From the NCBI RefSeq assembly GCF_023091155.1, contig NZ_JAHWXK010000001.1, forward strand, positions 1,054,001 to 1,118,000: a DNA stretch of 64,000 nucleotides. Direction: 5' to 3'. Below, piece after piece: positions 36,684-46,068 of the stretch. The position numbers were made by a program, and so were the translations under genes. This stretch comes from Microbacterium sufflavum (GTDB taxonomy: Bacteria; Actinomycetota; Actinomycetes; Actinomycetales; Microbacteriaceae). Below the pieces are notes generated by a model. That model was given only the letters and a program-made list of their open reading frames with translations. It was not told the origin of the DNA and did not search any database. The first letter of the stretch is position 1. Each line of letters starts with the position of its first letter.

Positions 36684-38375
36684 TCAGGAACCGGTGCAGT
36701 AGCGCAGCTCGACCGAGGAGTTGATCGGCACGTCGCCCGGAGCGACCGACATCGAGTGCACGGTGGCCGGGTCGGTGGCGGGGCAGTCGCTCTCCTCGAT
36801 CGGCACCGGGGTGAGCCCGAGATCCGTGAGCGCCTTCGATGCGGAATCGACCGACCAGCCCACGACATCCGACAGGGTGACCTTGCCGCTGGCGACCTCC
36901 AGGTTCACGACCGTGTTCGGCGCCACCTCGGTGTCGGCCTTCTCGCTGGCCGTCATCACGGTGTTCGCCGCGAGGCCCTTGTCGTTGCGCTGGGTGACCG
37001 TGCCGAGCTGCAGCCCCGCCTTCTCCAGCGCCTCGGTGGCCGCGGCCAGGGACATGCCCTCGAGCTTCGGCACCACCACGGTCTCCTCGCCGGACGACAC
37101 GTAGAGCGTGACGGTGGACCCCTGCTCGACCGACACCCCGCTCTCCGGATCCGTGCGGATCACGTTGCCCTCGGCGATGTCGGGACTGGACTCGATGACG
37201 ATCTTCGACGAGAGGTCGAGCTTGGCCAGGTCGTCCTGCGCACGCTCCGACGCCACATTGGTCAGGTCGGGCACGACCCTCGACGTGCTGGGCACCTCGG
37301 ACGGCCGCATGCTGATCGTGACCACCCAGAACAGGACCGACGCCAGAAGCACCGCCAGCAGCGCGACGCCCGCCCAGATCCACGCGACCGGCGGGCCCGA
37401 CTGCGTGCGGGTCATGGTGGTGTCGCTGCTGAGCTGCCGCAGCGACCGCGCCGTCTCCTGCGCCTGACGCGGGTTCGGGCCATACAGCTCGCTGGTGAGC
37501 GCGCCGATCTGCTTGCGCGTCGGGGCGGCACCGGTCACGGCCGAGTCGAGGGCCGCGCGGAAGTGCGCCGCGTCGGGGAAGCGCTGGTACGGGTCCTTCG
37601 CGAGCGCGCGCAGCACGATCGGGTCGAGCGCCGCCGGGGACTCCTCGTTCACCTCGGACGGAGGGATCGGTGTCTCGCTCACGTGCTGGTACGCCACCGC
37701 GACCGGAGACTCGCCGCGGAACGGCTGGCGCCCGGTGAGCAGCTCGTACAGCACCACGCCGGTGGAGTACAGGTCGGCGCGGGCGTCGACCGGCTCGCCC
37801 TTGGCCTGCTCCGGCGAGAAGTACGCCGCGGTGCCGATGATCTGCGTGGTCTCCGCGACCGTCGAGGAGGAGTCGGACACCGCGCGGGCGATGCCGAAGT
37901 CCATGACCTTGACCTGACCCTTGTCGGTCACCATCACGTTGCCGGGCTTGATGTCGCGGTGCACCACACCCGCGCGGTGCGAGTAGTCCAGCGCCTCGAG
38001 GATCCCGTCGACGTAGCGGACGGCGTCGGCCACGGGCACCGGGCCCTCGGCGATGATCTTCTTCAGCAGGGTGCCCTTGACGAGCTCCATCACGATGTAC
38101 GGCGGCTCATCGGACGAGGGGTCGCTCGTCGACGGGTCGCCCGCGTCGTACACCCGCACGATCGACGGGTGGGACATGCGCGACGCCGCCTGCGCCTCCA
38201 GCCGGAACCGCGTGCGGAAGCTCGTGTCCCTGGCCAGTTCGGGGTCGAGGATCTTGATCGCGATCTCGCGACCGAGGGTCAGGTCGTACCCGCGGTACAC
38301 CTTCGCCATTCCGCCGTGCCCGATGAGCTCGTCGACGCGGTACCGGCCCGCGATGACTTGTGGCTCTGTCGACAC
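36684..38375 (-). CDS. pknB: Serine/threonine protein kinase PknB with PASTA repeats
   Basis: 563-residue receptor-like kinase controlling cell growth and division. Cytoplasmic kinase domain: glycine loop IGHGGMAKVYRGYD, catalytic lysine in IAIKIL, HRDIKPGNVM and the DFG motif in KVMDFGIARA. One membrane helix at about 330-355 (IWAGVALLAVLLASVLFWVVTI). Outside are three PASTA domains (VVPDLTNV..., VVPKLEGMS..., LSDVVGWS...) that sense peptidoglycan fragments or lipid II. The GTG start has an AGGGGGG site. It is the last gene of the fhaA-fhaB-pstP-rodA-pbpA-pknA-pknB operon. Confidence 0.96.
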   Translation of the reverse strand: MSTEPQVIAGRYRVDELIGHGGMAKVYRGYDLTLGREIAIKILDPELARDTSFRTRFRLEAQAASRMSHPSIVRVYDAGDPSTSDPSSDEPPYIVMELVKGTLLKKIIAEGPVPVADAVRYVDGILEALDYSHRAGVVHRDIKPGNVMVTDKGQVKVMDFGIARAVSDSSSTVAETTQIIGTAAYFSPEQAKGEPVDARADLYSTGVVLYELLTGRQPFRGESPVAVAYQHVSETPIPPSEVNEESPAALDPIVLRALAKDPYQRFPDAAHFRAALDSAVTGAAPTRKQIGALTSELYGPNPRQAQETARSLRQLSSDTTMTRTQSGPPVAWIWAGVALLAVLLASVLFWVVTISMRPSEVPSTSRVVPDLTNVASERAQDDLAKLDLSSKIVIESSPDIAEGNVIRTDPESGVSVEQGSTVTLYVSSGEETVVVPKLEGMSLAAATEALEKAGLQLGTVTQRNDKGLAANTVMTASEKADTEVAPNTVVNLEVASGKVTLSDVVGWSVDSASKALTDLGLTPVPIEESDCPATDPATVHSMSVAPGDVPINSSVELRYCTGS

Positions 38376-38415
38376 GGATGACCCCCCTGAAACTACAAAA
38401 CAGCTGGACTACAGG

Positions 38416-40155
38416 CTACCCTTCGGCGCCGCCACCACCGTCACCCTCGCCGTCGTCCGGGGCCGTGATGGTGACCGACAGCGGGGGCGACGCGTTCGAC
38501 GTGCGCTGGTCGCCGCCCGAGCACATGGCCTGGTAGGTGACGATGAGCTGCTGGCCCACCGCGTCGCCGACCTTCACCTGCGTGTTGCGCTGCGTCGGCT
38601 GGAAGTTCGGGCCGCCCGAGACGAACGAGCCGTTCTGCAGCGACACGACGTAGCCCGACAGGGTGGTGCCGCTCGGGCACGTGAAACCGGTGCCCCAGGC
38701 CACCGTGACCGTGCTGCCCGCGACCGGGTCGCCCGTGAGCGTCGGGGTGTCGGTCGGCGTGGGCAGCGGGGTGCGTGCGGCGTACACGGTCAACGCGATC
38801 GGCGTCGTGGTCTCGACGTTCCCGGTGGGCTGAACCCGGTACACCTGACCGACCTGGGCGTCGCTCGGGGCGGGATCGCCGTCGGCGCACGTGACGTTGT
38901 TCGTGAAGCCCGCGTCGGCCAGCGTCGCGGTCGCCGTGGCGCAGTCCATGCCGTTGAGGTTCAGCGCAGCCACGTCGACGCGCGTCACCTCGGGCGTCGG
39001 GCTCGTGGAGGGCGACGGGGGCGGCGTGGTCTGCGCGGTGGTCGGGCTGTCGGACGGCTTCGGGTCTTCCCCCCGGTTGCCGAACATGGCCCACAACGTG
39101 CCCACGAGCACGATGATCAGCAGGGCGATCAGGGCGATCAGCGGCCAGGTCCAGGCGCTGCGCTTCTTCTTCTTCTTCTCCTCCTCCGCGACGGCCTCCT
39201 CGGTGGGGAGCTGCGCGGTGGTGGGGAGGATGCGCGTGGCACCGTCGTTCGATGCCGTCAGCATGCGCGTGGCGTCGTCGTCGCCGGCGATCCCGCCCGT
39301 CGCGATCGCCGGAACAGCGATCGCCGCCGAGTTCAGGTCTCCGCGCCGCAGCGCCTGTGCGGCCCGCGCGACGGTCGCCGCCGAGGACGGGCGGTCGGCG
39401 GGCTTCTTGGCGATCATCGCCATCACGAGGTTCTGCACCGGGATCGGCACGGTCGGCGGCAGCGGCGGCGGCTGCTCGTTGATCTGCGCCATCGCGATCG
39501 CCACCTGCGACTCGCCCGTGAACGGGCGCTTGCCGGCCAGGCATTCGTACGCCACGATGCCCAGCGAGTACGTGTCGGTCGCGGGAGATGCGGGGTGGCC
39601 GGACGCCTGCTCGGGCGACAGGTACTGCACGGTTCCCATCACCTGACCGGTCGCCGTGAGCGGCACCTGGTCGGCGATGCGAGCGATGCCGAAGTCGGTG
39701 ATCTTGACGCGGCCGTCTGGCGTGATCAGCAGGTTGCCCGGCTTGATGTCGCGGTGCACCAGGCCGGCGGCGTGCGCGGCCTGCAGGGCGGACGCCGTCT
39801 GCGCCACGATGTCGAGCGTCTTGTCGGCGCTCAGCGCGCCGTCGCGCTCGAGGATCGTGGAGAGGGCCTCACCCGGCACGAGCTCCATGACGAGGTAGGC
39901 GCTGCCGTTCTCCTCGCCGTAGTCGAAGACGCTGGCGATGCCCTCGTGGTTGACGAGCGCGGCGTGCCGCGCCTCCGCGCGGAACCGCTCGAGGAACCCC
40001 GGGTCCCCCATGTACTCGTCCTTGAGGATCTTGATCGCGACGGTACGCCCGATGACGTGATCCGTCGCCTCCCAGACCTCGCCCATGCCGCCGATCGCGA
40101 TCCGCGACTGCAGCTCGTAACGACCACCGAACGACACACCCTGCGTCGGCCTCAT
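38416..40155 (-). CDS. pknA: Serine/threonine protein kinase PknA-type
   Basis: 579-residue membrane kinase. Kinase core: IAIGGMGEVWEATD, IAIKILKDEY-like lysine segment, HRDIKPGNLL and ITDFGIARI. A lysine run (EEKKKKKRS) precedes a single membrane helix (about 338-360). Unlike mycobacterial PknA, the extracellular part is long: a P/S/T-rich linker, a PASTA-like domain (VAALNLNGMDCATATATLADAGF) and a further Ig-like segment ending in an acidic/glycine tail. Its start overlaps the pbpA stop by 4 bp. It is 40 bp from pknB. Confidence 0.94.
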   Translation of the reverse strand: MRPTQGVSFGGRYELQSRIAIGGMGEVWEATDHVIGRTVAIKILKDEYMGDPGFLERFRAEARHAALVNHEGIASVFDYGEENGSAYLVMELVPGEALSTILERDGALSADKTLDIVAQTASALQAAHAAGLVHRDIKPGNLLITPDGRVKITDFGIARIADQVPLTATGQVMGTVQYLSPEQASGHPASPATDTYSLGIVAYECLAGKRPFTGESQVAIAMAQINEQPPPLPPTVPIPVQNLVMAMIAKKPADRPSSAATVARAAQALRRGDLNSAAIAVPAIATGGIAGDDDATRMLTASNDGATRILPTTAQLPTEEAVAEEEKKKKKRSAWTWPLIALIALLIIVLVGTLWAMFGNRGEDPKPSDSPTTAQTTPPPSPSTSPTPEVTRVDVAALNLNGMDCATATATLADAGFTNNVTCADGDPAPSDAQVGQVYRVQPTGNVETTTPIALTVYAARTPLPTPTDTPTLTGDPVAGSTVTVAWGTGFTCPSGTTLSGYVVSLQNGSFVSGGPNFQPTQRNTQVKVGDAVGQQLIVTYQAMCSGGDQRTSNASPPLSVTITAPDDGEGDGGGGAEG

Positions 40156-41606
40156 CTGCCCAGCACCGCCTCTATGACCTTCTTCGCGATCGGAGCGGCG
40201 ATGGTGTCACCGCTCCCTGATTGTCCCTGCCCGCCGCCGTTCTCGACGACGACCGCCACGGCGACCGATGGGTCGTCCGCCGGGGCGAACCCGGTGAACC
40301 ACAGCGTATGCGGCCTGTTTCCGTTCTCTGCCGTGCCCGTCTTACCGGCCACGTCGACCCCGTCTATTCTTGCACCCTGGGCCGCGCCGTTTGAGACGCT
40401 GGCGACCATGGCGGAGGTGATCTCGTTCGCCACATCGGCCTCCATCGCCCGCCCGAACTCGCTGTTCTGGAAGGCCTTGATCACCGACAGGTCGTTGCCG
40501 ATCACGGCATCCACCATCTGCGGGTTCATGACCACGCCGTCGTTCGCGATGCCGGCCGACACCATCGCCATCTGCAGCGGTGTCGCGGTGACCTGTCCCT
40601 GCCCGAAACCGCTGAGCGCGGTCTGCGCGTCGTCGAGCGCCCGCGGGTAGCTGGACGGGGTCGAGGCGAGCGGCGTGTCGAAGCTCCGGTTGAAGCCGAA
40701 CTTCTCCGCCATCTCCCGGATCGCGTCGTCGCCGAGCTCCACGGCGAGCTCCGCCATCGGGATGTTGCAGCTGAGGCGGATGGCCTCGGCGATCGTCACG
40801 GTCGCACCGGGACCGCACGTGCCGCCCCACGCGTTGGACACGCGGTTGGACGAGCCGGGCAGGGTGTACAGCGCGGGGTTGGGCAGCGTGGACTCCGGCG
40901 TCCATTTGCCGCTCGCGTACGCCGCGGCCGCCGTGACGAGTTTGAACGTGGAGCCCGGGGGGTTCAGGTCGCCGGCGATCGCGCGGTTCGACAGGGGCTT
41001 GCCCGGGTCGGCGACCAGCTGGTCATAGGTGGCGTTCGCGGCGTTCGCGTCGTGCGTCGCCATCAGGTTCGTGTCGAAGCCGGGGGTCGACACCATCGCG
41101 AGGATGCGCCCGGTCTTCGGGTCCATCGCCACGACCGCGCCCTGCAGACCGTCGAGCGCCTCGGCGGCAGCCCGCTGCGCGGCCGTGTTCAGCGACAGCT
41201 CGACGCTGTACCCGCGCTGCGGCTGACCCGACAGGATGCGCTCGATCTCGGAGAAGAACGCGTTGGAGCCGGTGCCGGAGAGGTCGGCGTTCATCGCCTT
41301 CTCGATGCCGGTGGTCGAGCCGAGCGCGGGGTTGAAGTACCCCGTGACCGTCTCCCACAGCGCCGGATCGGTGTAGACGCGCTGGAAGCGGTACTGGTCG
41401 TCGCTGGGCGTCGAGCTCGCGATCGCCGCGCCGTCGACGATGATCGCGCCACGCTGGATCTCGAAGCTGTCCAGACGGGTGCGCTTGTTGTGCGGGTTCT
41501 GCGCGAGGCTGTCGGACTCGACGACCTGGATCCAGCTGGTCGCGGCGAACAGCGCGATGAACATGAACAGCATGATGATGCTGAGGCGGCGGAGTTCCCT
41601 GGTCAT
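40152..41606 (-). CDS. pbpA: Class B penicillin-binding protein (PbpA-type transpeptidase)
   Basis: 484-residue cell-wall transpeptidase working with the adjacent RodA. N-terminal membrane anchor (about 8-27), a dimerisation/pedestal region with RTRLDSFEIQRGAIIVDG, and the penicillin-binding domain: active-site Ser about 219 in PPGSTFKLVTAAAA, SCN in RLSCNIPMAELA, and KTGTAENGNRPHTLWFTGFAP. Length is normal for the actinobacterial PbpA. It lies 1 bp after rodA and is 4-bp coupled to pknA. Confidence 0.96.
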   Translation of the reverse strand: MTRELRRLSIIMLFMFIALFAATSWIQVVESDSLAQNPHNKRTRLDSFEIQRGAIIVDGAAIASSTPSDDQYRFQRVYTDPALWETVTGYFNPALGSTTGIEKAMNADLSGTGSNAFFSEIERILSGQPQRGYSVELSLNTAAQRAAAEALDGLQGAVVAMDPKTGRILAMVSTPGFDTNLMATHDANAANATYDQLVADPGKPLSNRAIAGDLNPPGSTFKLVTAAAAYASGKWTPESTLPNPALYTLPGSSNRVSNAWGGTCGPGATVTIAEAIRLSCNIPMAELAVELGDDAIREMAEKFGFNRSFDTPLASTPSSYPRALDDAQTALSGFGQGQVTATPLQMAMVSAGIANDGVVMNPQMVDAVIGNDLSVIKAFQNSEFGRAMEADVANEITSAMVASVSNGAAQGARIDGVDVAGKTGTAENGNRPHTLWFTGFAPADDPSVAVAVVVENGGGQGQSGSGDTIAAPIAKKVIEAVLGR

Positions 41607-41607
41607 G

Positions 41608-42993
41608 TCAGCCGATCACCACCCTGGGCTGACGGCGCACGCCGTCGGAGATGCGCAGCAGCAGCGCCACGATGAGCCAGTTCGCGACGAGCGAGGAGCC
41701 GCCGGCCGCGAGGAACGGCGTGGTCAGACCCGTCAGCGGGATCAGTCGGGTGACACCGCCGACCATGATGAACACCTGCAGCGCGATCGTGAACGACAGT
41801 CCCGTCGCCAGCAGCTTGCCGAAGTCGTCCTGACCCGCGAGACCGATCCGCACACCGCGGCTCACGAACACCATGTACAGGCACAGGATCGCGAACAGCC
41901 CGATCAGCCCGAGCTCCTCCCCGAGGCTCGTGATGATGTAGTCGCTGTGCGCGAGCGGCGTGATCTCGGGGCGTCCCTGGCCCCATCCGGTTCCGATGAG
42001 GCCGCCGCGGGCGAGACCGAAGAGGCCCTGCATCGGCTGGTATCCGGCCACGTCGGGGTCGACCTGCGACGAGTCGAACAGGAAGAGCCAGTTGATGAAG
42101 CGGCCGCGCACGTAGCTGAGGATCTGCGTGGCGACGGCGACACCGGCGACCACGAGTCCCAGCCCGATCAGCACCCAGCTGGTCTTGCCGGTGGCGACGT
42201 ACAGCATCGCGACGAACATGCCGAAGATCAGCGTTCCCGTGCCGAGGTCGCGCTGGAACACGATGATCCCCAGCGAGATGGCCCACACGACCAGCACCGG
42301 GCCCAGCTCCCGCATGCGCGGCCACGTGATGCCGAGCACGCGCTTGCCGACCGACGTGAGGCTCTCGCGCGTGCGCACGAGGTAGCCGGCGAAGAAGATC
42401 GCCAGGCAGATCTTCGCGAGCTCGCCCGGCTGGAACGCGAAGATGCCGCCGAGCGACACCCACACCTGCGCGTTCGCGTCGGCGATGCGCAGCCCGGGGA
42501 CGAACGGCAGCAGCAGGAGCAGGATGCCCGCGAGGCCGAAGATGTACGTGTACCGGAAGAGCACACGATAGTTGCGCAGCAGGATCACGACCGCGATGGC
42601 ACCGGCGAGGGAGATCGCCGTCCACGCCAGCTGCTTGGTGGAGTAGGCGTCCCACCCGGTGTTCTTGAACGCGATGTCGATCCGGTAGATCATCGCCACG
42701 CCCAGCCCGGTCAGCAGGGTCGCGATCGGCAGCACGAAGGGGTCGGCGTCGGACGCCACGAAGCGCAGCACGATGTGCAGGGCGAACGCCAGCACGGCCA
42801 GACCGCCGCCGATCGCCAGGATCATCGGGTCGATCACGCCCAGGGCGCCCAGCTGCACGAGGGTCAGCGCGGCGCCGCTGATGGCGCACGCGAACAGGAG
42901 CAGCCAGAACTCCCGGTTGCGCTGCGTCTGCGGCATGCGCAGGCGCCGCAGGGCCTTGATGACGGTGGTGTCGGCCTGCACGTCGGTGCTCAT
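41608..42993 (-). CDS. rodA: RodA/FtsW-type SEDS peptidoglycan polymerase
   Basis: 461-residue polytopic SEDS glycosyltransferase polymerising lipid II for elongation with PbpA as its partner. About twelve membrane helices. Conserved segments include WVSLGGIFAFQPGELAKICLAIFFAGYL, FQRDLGTGTLIFGMF (the catalytic Asp is in RDLGT) and the C-terminal TRLIPLTGLTTPFLAAGGSSLVANW signature. Start ATG 42993 overlaps the pstP stop. FtsW is usually located in the dcw cluster, so this copy is assigned to RodA by its neighbours. Confidence 0.95.
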   Translation of the reverse strand: MSTDVQADTTVIKALRRLRMPQTQRNREFWLLLFACAISGAALTLVQLGALGVIDPMILAIGGGLAVLAFALHIVLRFVASDADPFVLPIATLLTGLGVAMIYRIDIAFKNTGWDAYSTKQLAWTAISLAGAIAVVILLRNYRVLFRYTYIFGLAGILLLLLPFVPGLRIADANAQVWVSLGGIFAFQPGELAKICLAIFFAGYLVRTRESLTSVGKRVLGITWPRMRELGPVLVVWAISLGIIVFQRDLGTGTLIFGMFVAMLYVATGKTSWVLIGLGLVVAGVAVATQILSYVRGRFINWLFLFDSSQVDPDVAGYQPMQGLFGLARGGLIGTGWGQGRPEITPLAHSDYIITSLGEELGLIGLFAILCLYMVFVSRGVRIGLAGQDDFGKLLATGLSFTIALQVFIMVGGVTRLIPLTGLTTPFLAAGGSSLVANWLIVALLLRISDGVRRQPRVVIG

Positions 42994-44294
42994 CCGTCAC
43001 CCCCCGCCGGAGTGTCGCTCGGGGTGGGCGCCGGCGTGGGCAGCGGGGTCTGCTCGATCACGTTCGCCTCGGCGCCCGTGCGCAGCCGGTCGACGATAGC
43101 CATCGCGTCGGACAGCGAGCGGGCCGAGATCGTGCGCTCGACCGAGGCCCGCTGATACGGCGGCAGGTCGGCGAGGAGGATGTCGGTGTCCTCCACCGGG
43201 GTGGACAGCGTGATCGGGCCGATGTTCTGCTGCACGCCCTGGAAGATCACCACGCTGTCGTCGTCGGCGCCGATGAAGTACCGCGTCTGCGTCCAGCTGT
43301 AGGCGGCGAAGGCCGCGAAGGCCAGCATCGCGATCACCACGAGCACTCCGGCGATCCAGCCGAGGCGGCGGCGTTTGGCACGGCGCCGGTCCTCCTCGAT
43401 CAGCTCCTCCAGGTACTCGGGCGCCGGCTCGAAGTGGCTCGGCTCGTTCGCGGCCTGACGCACCGGGTGCAGCCAGTTGCTGCGCGGTGCGCGCACCGGC
43501 GGCACGTACACACCGGACGGGTTGGAGGCGGCGCCGACGATCGTCGCGGTGCCCGAGTGGATGGGATGCTGCCCGCCCACGTCGACCAGCACGATCGTGA
43601 CGTTGTCGGGCGCGCCCCCGTCGAGCGCCTGCTTGAGGAGGTTGTCGGCCGTGCGGCCCGGGGCGAGCCCCAGCTGCATGGCCTTGAGGATCCGCGCCTC
43701 GTCGACCACACCGGACAGCCCGTCGGAGCACAGCAGCCACCGGTCGCCGGGCTGCGTGTGCATGACGAACATGTCGAGCTCGGGGTCGGAGTCCATGTCG
43801 CTGAGCACCCGCATGAGCACCGAGCGGCGAGGGTGGTAGCGGGCCTCCTCCGGCGTGATGCGACCGGAGTCGACCAGGCGCTGCACGAACGTGTGGTCGG
43901 CCGTGATCTGCGTGAGCGCGTCGTCACGGTAGAGATAGATGCGCGAGTCGCCGATGTGCCCGATCACCGCGTACTCGTCGACCATGATGATCGCGCTGAG
44001 CGTGGTGCCGAGGCCCGCGAGCTCCGGTCGGTCCTTCGCCGCACGGATCAGGTCGCCCGCGGCGGTCGTCGCGGCGGCCTGCAGCGCGGCCTGCGCATCC
44101 TCCGTCGAGGAGTAGGGCTGGTCCAGGGGCTCCAGGCGCTGGATCGCGATGCTCGAGGCGACGTCTCCACCGGCGTGACCGCCCATGCCGTCGGCGACGA
44201 CGAACAGGTTCGCCCCGGAGTACCCGGAGTCCTGGTTGTTGGAGCGGACCTTCCCGGTGTGGGAGATCGCGACGCTCGAGCCCTCGAAGACCAT
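42990..44294 (-). CDS. pstP: PP2C-family serine/threonine phosphatase PstP
   Basis: 434-residue membrane phosphatase that reverses PknA/PknB phosphorylation. PP2C motifs: SNNQDSGYSG, FVVADGMGGHAGGDVAS with the metal aspartates, IGHIGDSRIYLYRD, WLLCSDGLSGVV and GGAPDNVTIVLVDV. A linker with a basic stretch (RRRAKRRRLGW) leads to one membrane helix (about 305-328). The extracellular tail of about 100 residues ends TPAPTPSDTPAGGDG. It lies 7 bp after fhaB. Confidence 0.95.
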   Translation of the reverse strand: MVFEGSSVAISHTGKVRSNNQDSGYSGANLFVVADGMGGHAGGDVASSIAIQRLEPLDQPYSSTEDAQAALQAAATTAAGDLIRAAKDRPELAGLGTTLSAIIMVDEYAVIGHIGDSRIYLYRDDALTQITADHTFVQRLVDSGRITPEEARYHPRRSVLMRVLSDMDSDPELDMFVMHTQPGDRWLLCSDGLSGVVDEARILKAMQLGLAPGRTADNLLKQALDGGAPDNVTIVLVDVGGQHPIHSGTATIVGAASNPSGVYVPPVRAPRSNWLHPVRQAANEPSHFEPAPEYLEELIEEDRRRAKRRRLGWIAGVLVVIAMLAFAAFAAYSWTQTRYFIGADDDSVVIFQGVQQNIGPITLSTPVEDTDILLADLPPYQRASVERTISARSLSDAMAIVDRLRTGAEANVIEQTPLPTPAPTPSDTPAGGDG

Positions 44295-44301
44295 GCCGGC
44301 G

Positions 44302-44817
44302 TCAGGCCCTCAGCTCGAACGTCGTGGCGCCCACCTTGACGGGGGTGCCGAGGCTGAGGGCGACCGGTCCCCCGGTCACGCGCTGCCCGGCGACGAAGGT
44401 GCCGTTCGTGGAGTCGAGGTCCTGGATCGCCCACGTGTCCCCGCGCAGGAGGAGGCGGGCGTGGTGGCTGGAGGTGTAATCGTCGCGGATGACGAGGGCG
44501 GACTCGCTGGAGCGGCCGATCGTCATCGAGTCGGCGCCGAGCGGAAGCTCCAGCCCCGCCTTCGGCCCCGACGTGATGACCAGACGCTTCGCGGTCGCCA
44601 CGGTCGCGGGGCCGGACGACGGGCGCGACGACGAGGAGGGCTTCGCGGGGGCGGCCGGCGCGGCGGCGACCGGAGCGCCGGCGGCGGCCTCGGCGGGCAG
44701 CTTGCGCGCCTTGACCCCGAACAGGTCGGCGCGCAGGGAGTACACGACACCGAACACGAAGAACCACAGCAGGACGAGGAAGCCGATGCGGAGCAGGAGC
44801 AGGACGAGTTCACTCAT
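44302..44817 (-). CDS. fhaB: FHA-domain membrane protein FhaB (FipA)
   Basis: 171-residue protein with an N-terminal membrane helix (SELVLLLLRIGFLVLLWFFVF), an Ala/Pro/Ser linker and a C-terminal FHA domain binding phosphothreonine: MTIGRSSESALVI, SSHHARLLL and DLDSTNGTFVAG. In mycobacteria FhaB/FipA links FtsZ and FtsQ during stress. ATG 44817 shares its A with the fhaA stop codon (TGATG), so translation is coupled. Confidence 0.94.
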   Translation of the reverse strand: MSELVLLLLRIGFLVLLWFFVFGVVYSLRADLFGVKARKLPAEAAAGAPVAAAPAAPAKPSSSSRPSSGPATVATAKRLVITSGPKAGLELPLGADSMTIGRSSESALVIRDDYTSSHHARLLLRGDTWAIQDLDSTNGTFVAGQRVTGGPVALSLGTPVKVGATTFELRA

Positions 44818-45539
44818 CAGAAGGCTCCGAACGCCCTGGTCGCGTCGTCGCCCGGGCGCGGGGGGCGCGAGGGGGCGGCGACGGGGACGATGCGGAACAC
44901 CAGGTCGGTGCGGCCGATCGTGATCGTGGTGTCGGAGGGCAGCGCGGCCTCGCGCAGCTTCTGGCCGTTCACCTTCGTGCCGTTCGTGGAGCCCATGTCG
45001 CGGAGCATGGCGCGCTCGCCGTCCCACAGGATCTCCGCGTGCTTGCGGCTCGAGCCCGCGTCGGCGATCGTGATGTCGGCGTCGGACCCTCGGCCGATCA
45101 CCGTGCGAGCCCGGGTGAGCGCGTGGCGGCGGCCGTCGACGTCGACCACGGCCTGCCAGTCGACGCGGCCCTCGACCGTGCCGGAGTTGACGCGCACCGT
45201 GCCCGTCGCGACCTTCTCGTCGGCTTCGAGCGTGAGCGACAGCGGCCCGGCGAAGCTGTAGCCCTGGGACTTCGCGTGCGTCGTGAGCAGTGCGTGCAAC
45301 TCGTCGGTGAGGGCGCCGCCGAGACCACGCATGCGGTCGGCGTCGTCGGGGCTCAACCGCACCACGTAGTTGTTGGGGGTGAGGATGCGGTCGCGGCTGA
45401 CGACCGCGGCCTTCGTGTCGGCCTCGCGGCGCAGAGCCGAGGCGATCTCCACCGGCTGTATGCCGCTGCGGAAGGTCTTCGCGAACGCGCTGTTCACTGC
45501 GCGCTCGAGACCCTTCTCAAAGCTGTCAAGTAGTCCCAC
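44817..45539 (-). CDS. fhaA: FHA-domain protein FhaA (DUF3662-FHA)
   Basis: 240-residue cytoplasmic regulator. N-terminal DUF3662 domain (GLLDSFEKGLERAVNSAFAKTFRSG, about 1-125) and a C-terminal FHA domain with TVIGRGSDADITI, SSRKHAEIL and DMGSTNGTKVNG. In mycobacteria it binds phosphorylated MviN/CwlM and restrains peptidoglycan precursor flow. I start it at GTG 45539 because an AGAGGAG site sits just upstream. Longer frames run antisense into tRNA-Leu and are artefacts. It is the first gene of the seven-gene kinase/wall operon. Confidence 0.94.
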   Translation of the reverse strand: MGLLDSFEKGLERAVNSAFAKTFRSGIQPVEIASALRREADTKAAVVSRDRILTPNNYVVRLSPDDADRMRGLGGALTDELHALLTTHAKSQGYSFAGPLSLTLEADEKVATGTVRVNSGTVEGRVDWQAVVDVDGRRHALTRARTVIGRGSDADITIADAGSSRKHAEILWDGERAMLRDMGSTNGTKVNGQKLREAALPSDTTITIGRTDLVFRIVPVAAPSRPPRPGDDATRAFGAF

Positions 45540-45683
45540 TGGGCTCCTCTGGCATGCCGACCGGTAGGGACATCGTAGCCAGGTGACCTGGGGGAACGCC
45601 GCCGCGGCCCCCCGGGGCGTGTGCAACGCGACCGAAAACGCGTGATATCCTCGGGAAGTTGAGTTCTTCGGAACGAGACACTC

Positions 45684-45766
45684 GCGCGAGTGGCGGAATG
45701 GTAGACGCGCTGGCTTCAGGTGCCAGTGTCCGTATGGACGTGGGGGTTCAAGTCCCCCCTCGCGCA
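45684..45766 (+). tRNA. tRNA-Leu (CAG)
   Basis: 83-nt class II tRNA: acceptor GCGCGAG / CTCGCGC, anticodon loop CTTCAGG (anticodon CAG), long variable arm TGTCCGTATGGACG, T-loop GTTCAAGTC, discriminator A; CCA not encoded. It is divergent from the fhaA operon. Confidence 0.97.
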
Positions 45767-45775
45767 CAGCGAGTG

Positions 45776-45812
45776 AAAGAGCCGGTCAGGCATTGTTCTT
45801 GACCGGCTCTTT
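45776..45812 (+). terminator. tRNA-Leu terminator
   Basis: Perfect 13-bp stem AAAGAGCCGGTCA / TGACCGGCTCTTT with an 11-nt loop, ending in a T run, 9 bp past the tRNA. Confidence 0.88.
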
Positions 45813-46068
45813 CGACGTTTATGCGAGCTCACCGTGCCTTGTCGGGCGCCACCGACATGGATCCGGTGTGCAACAAGGTTCGTAAGGAACTCGTCGCAGC
45901 ACCCAAAAAGGGGCCAGCGGTGCCGACCGCGGAAGACACCAATCCTGGGAGAGTCGTCACACGAGGCGAGAAGCTGAGCTACGCGAGACTTCGGCGTGGC
46001 CATGCGGGACCGTTCTCTGACCGGGGGGTAAATCGCCATCCGTGTGTGATGACAGATTGGTTATTTCG

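Noticed and set aside
45540-45767. N-terminal extension of fhaA beginning MREGGLEPPRPYGHWHLKP
   Set aside because: This peptide is the well-known antisense translation of a tRNA-Leu; the ribosome site at 45545-45551 supports GTG 45539.
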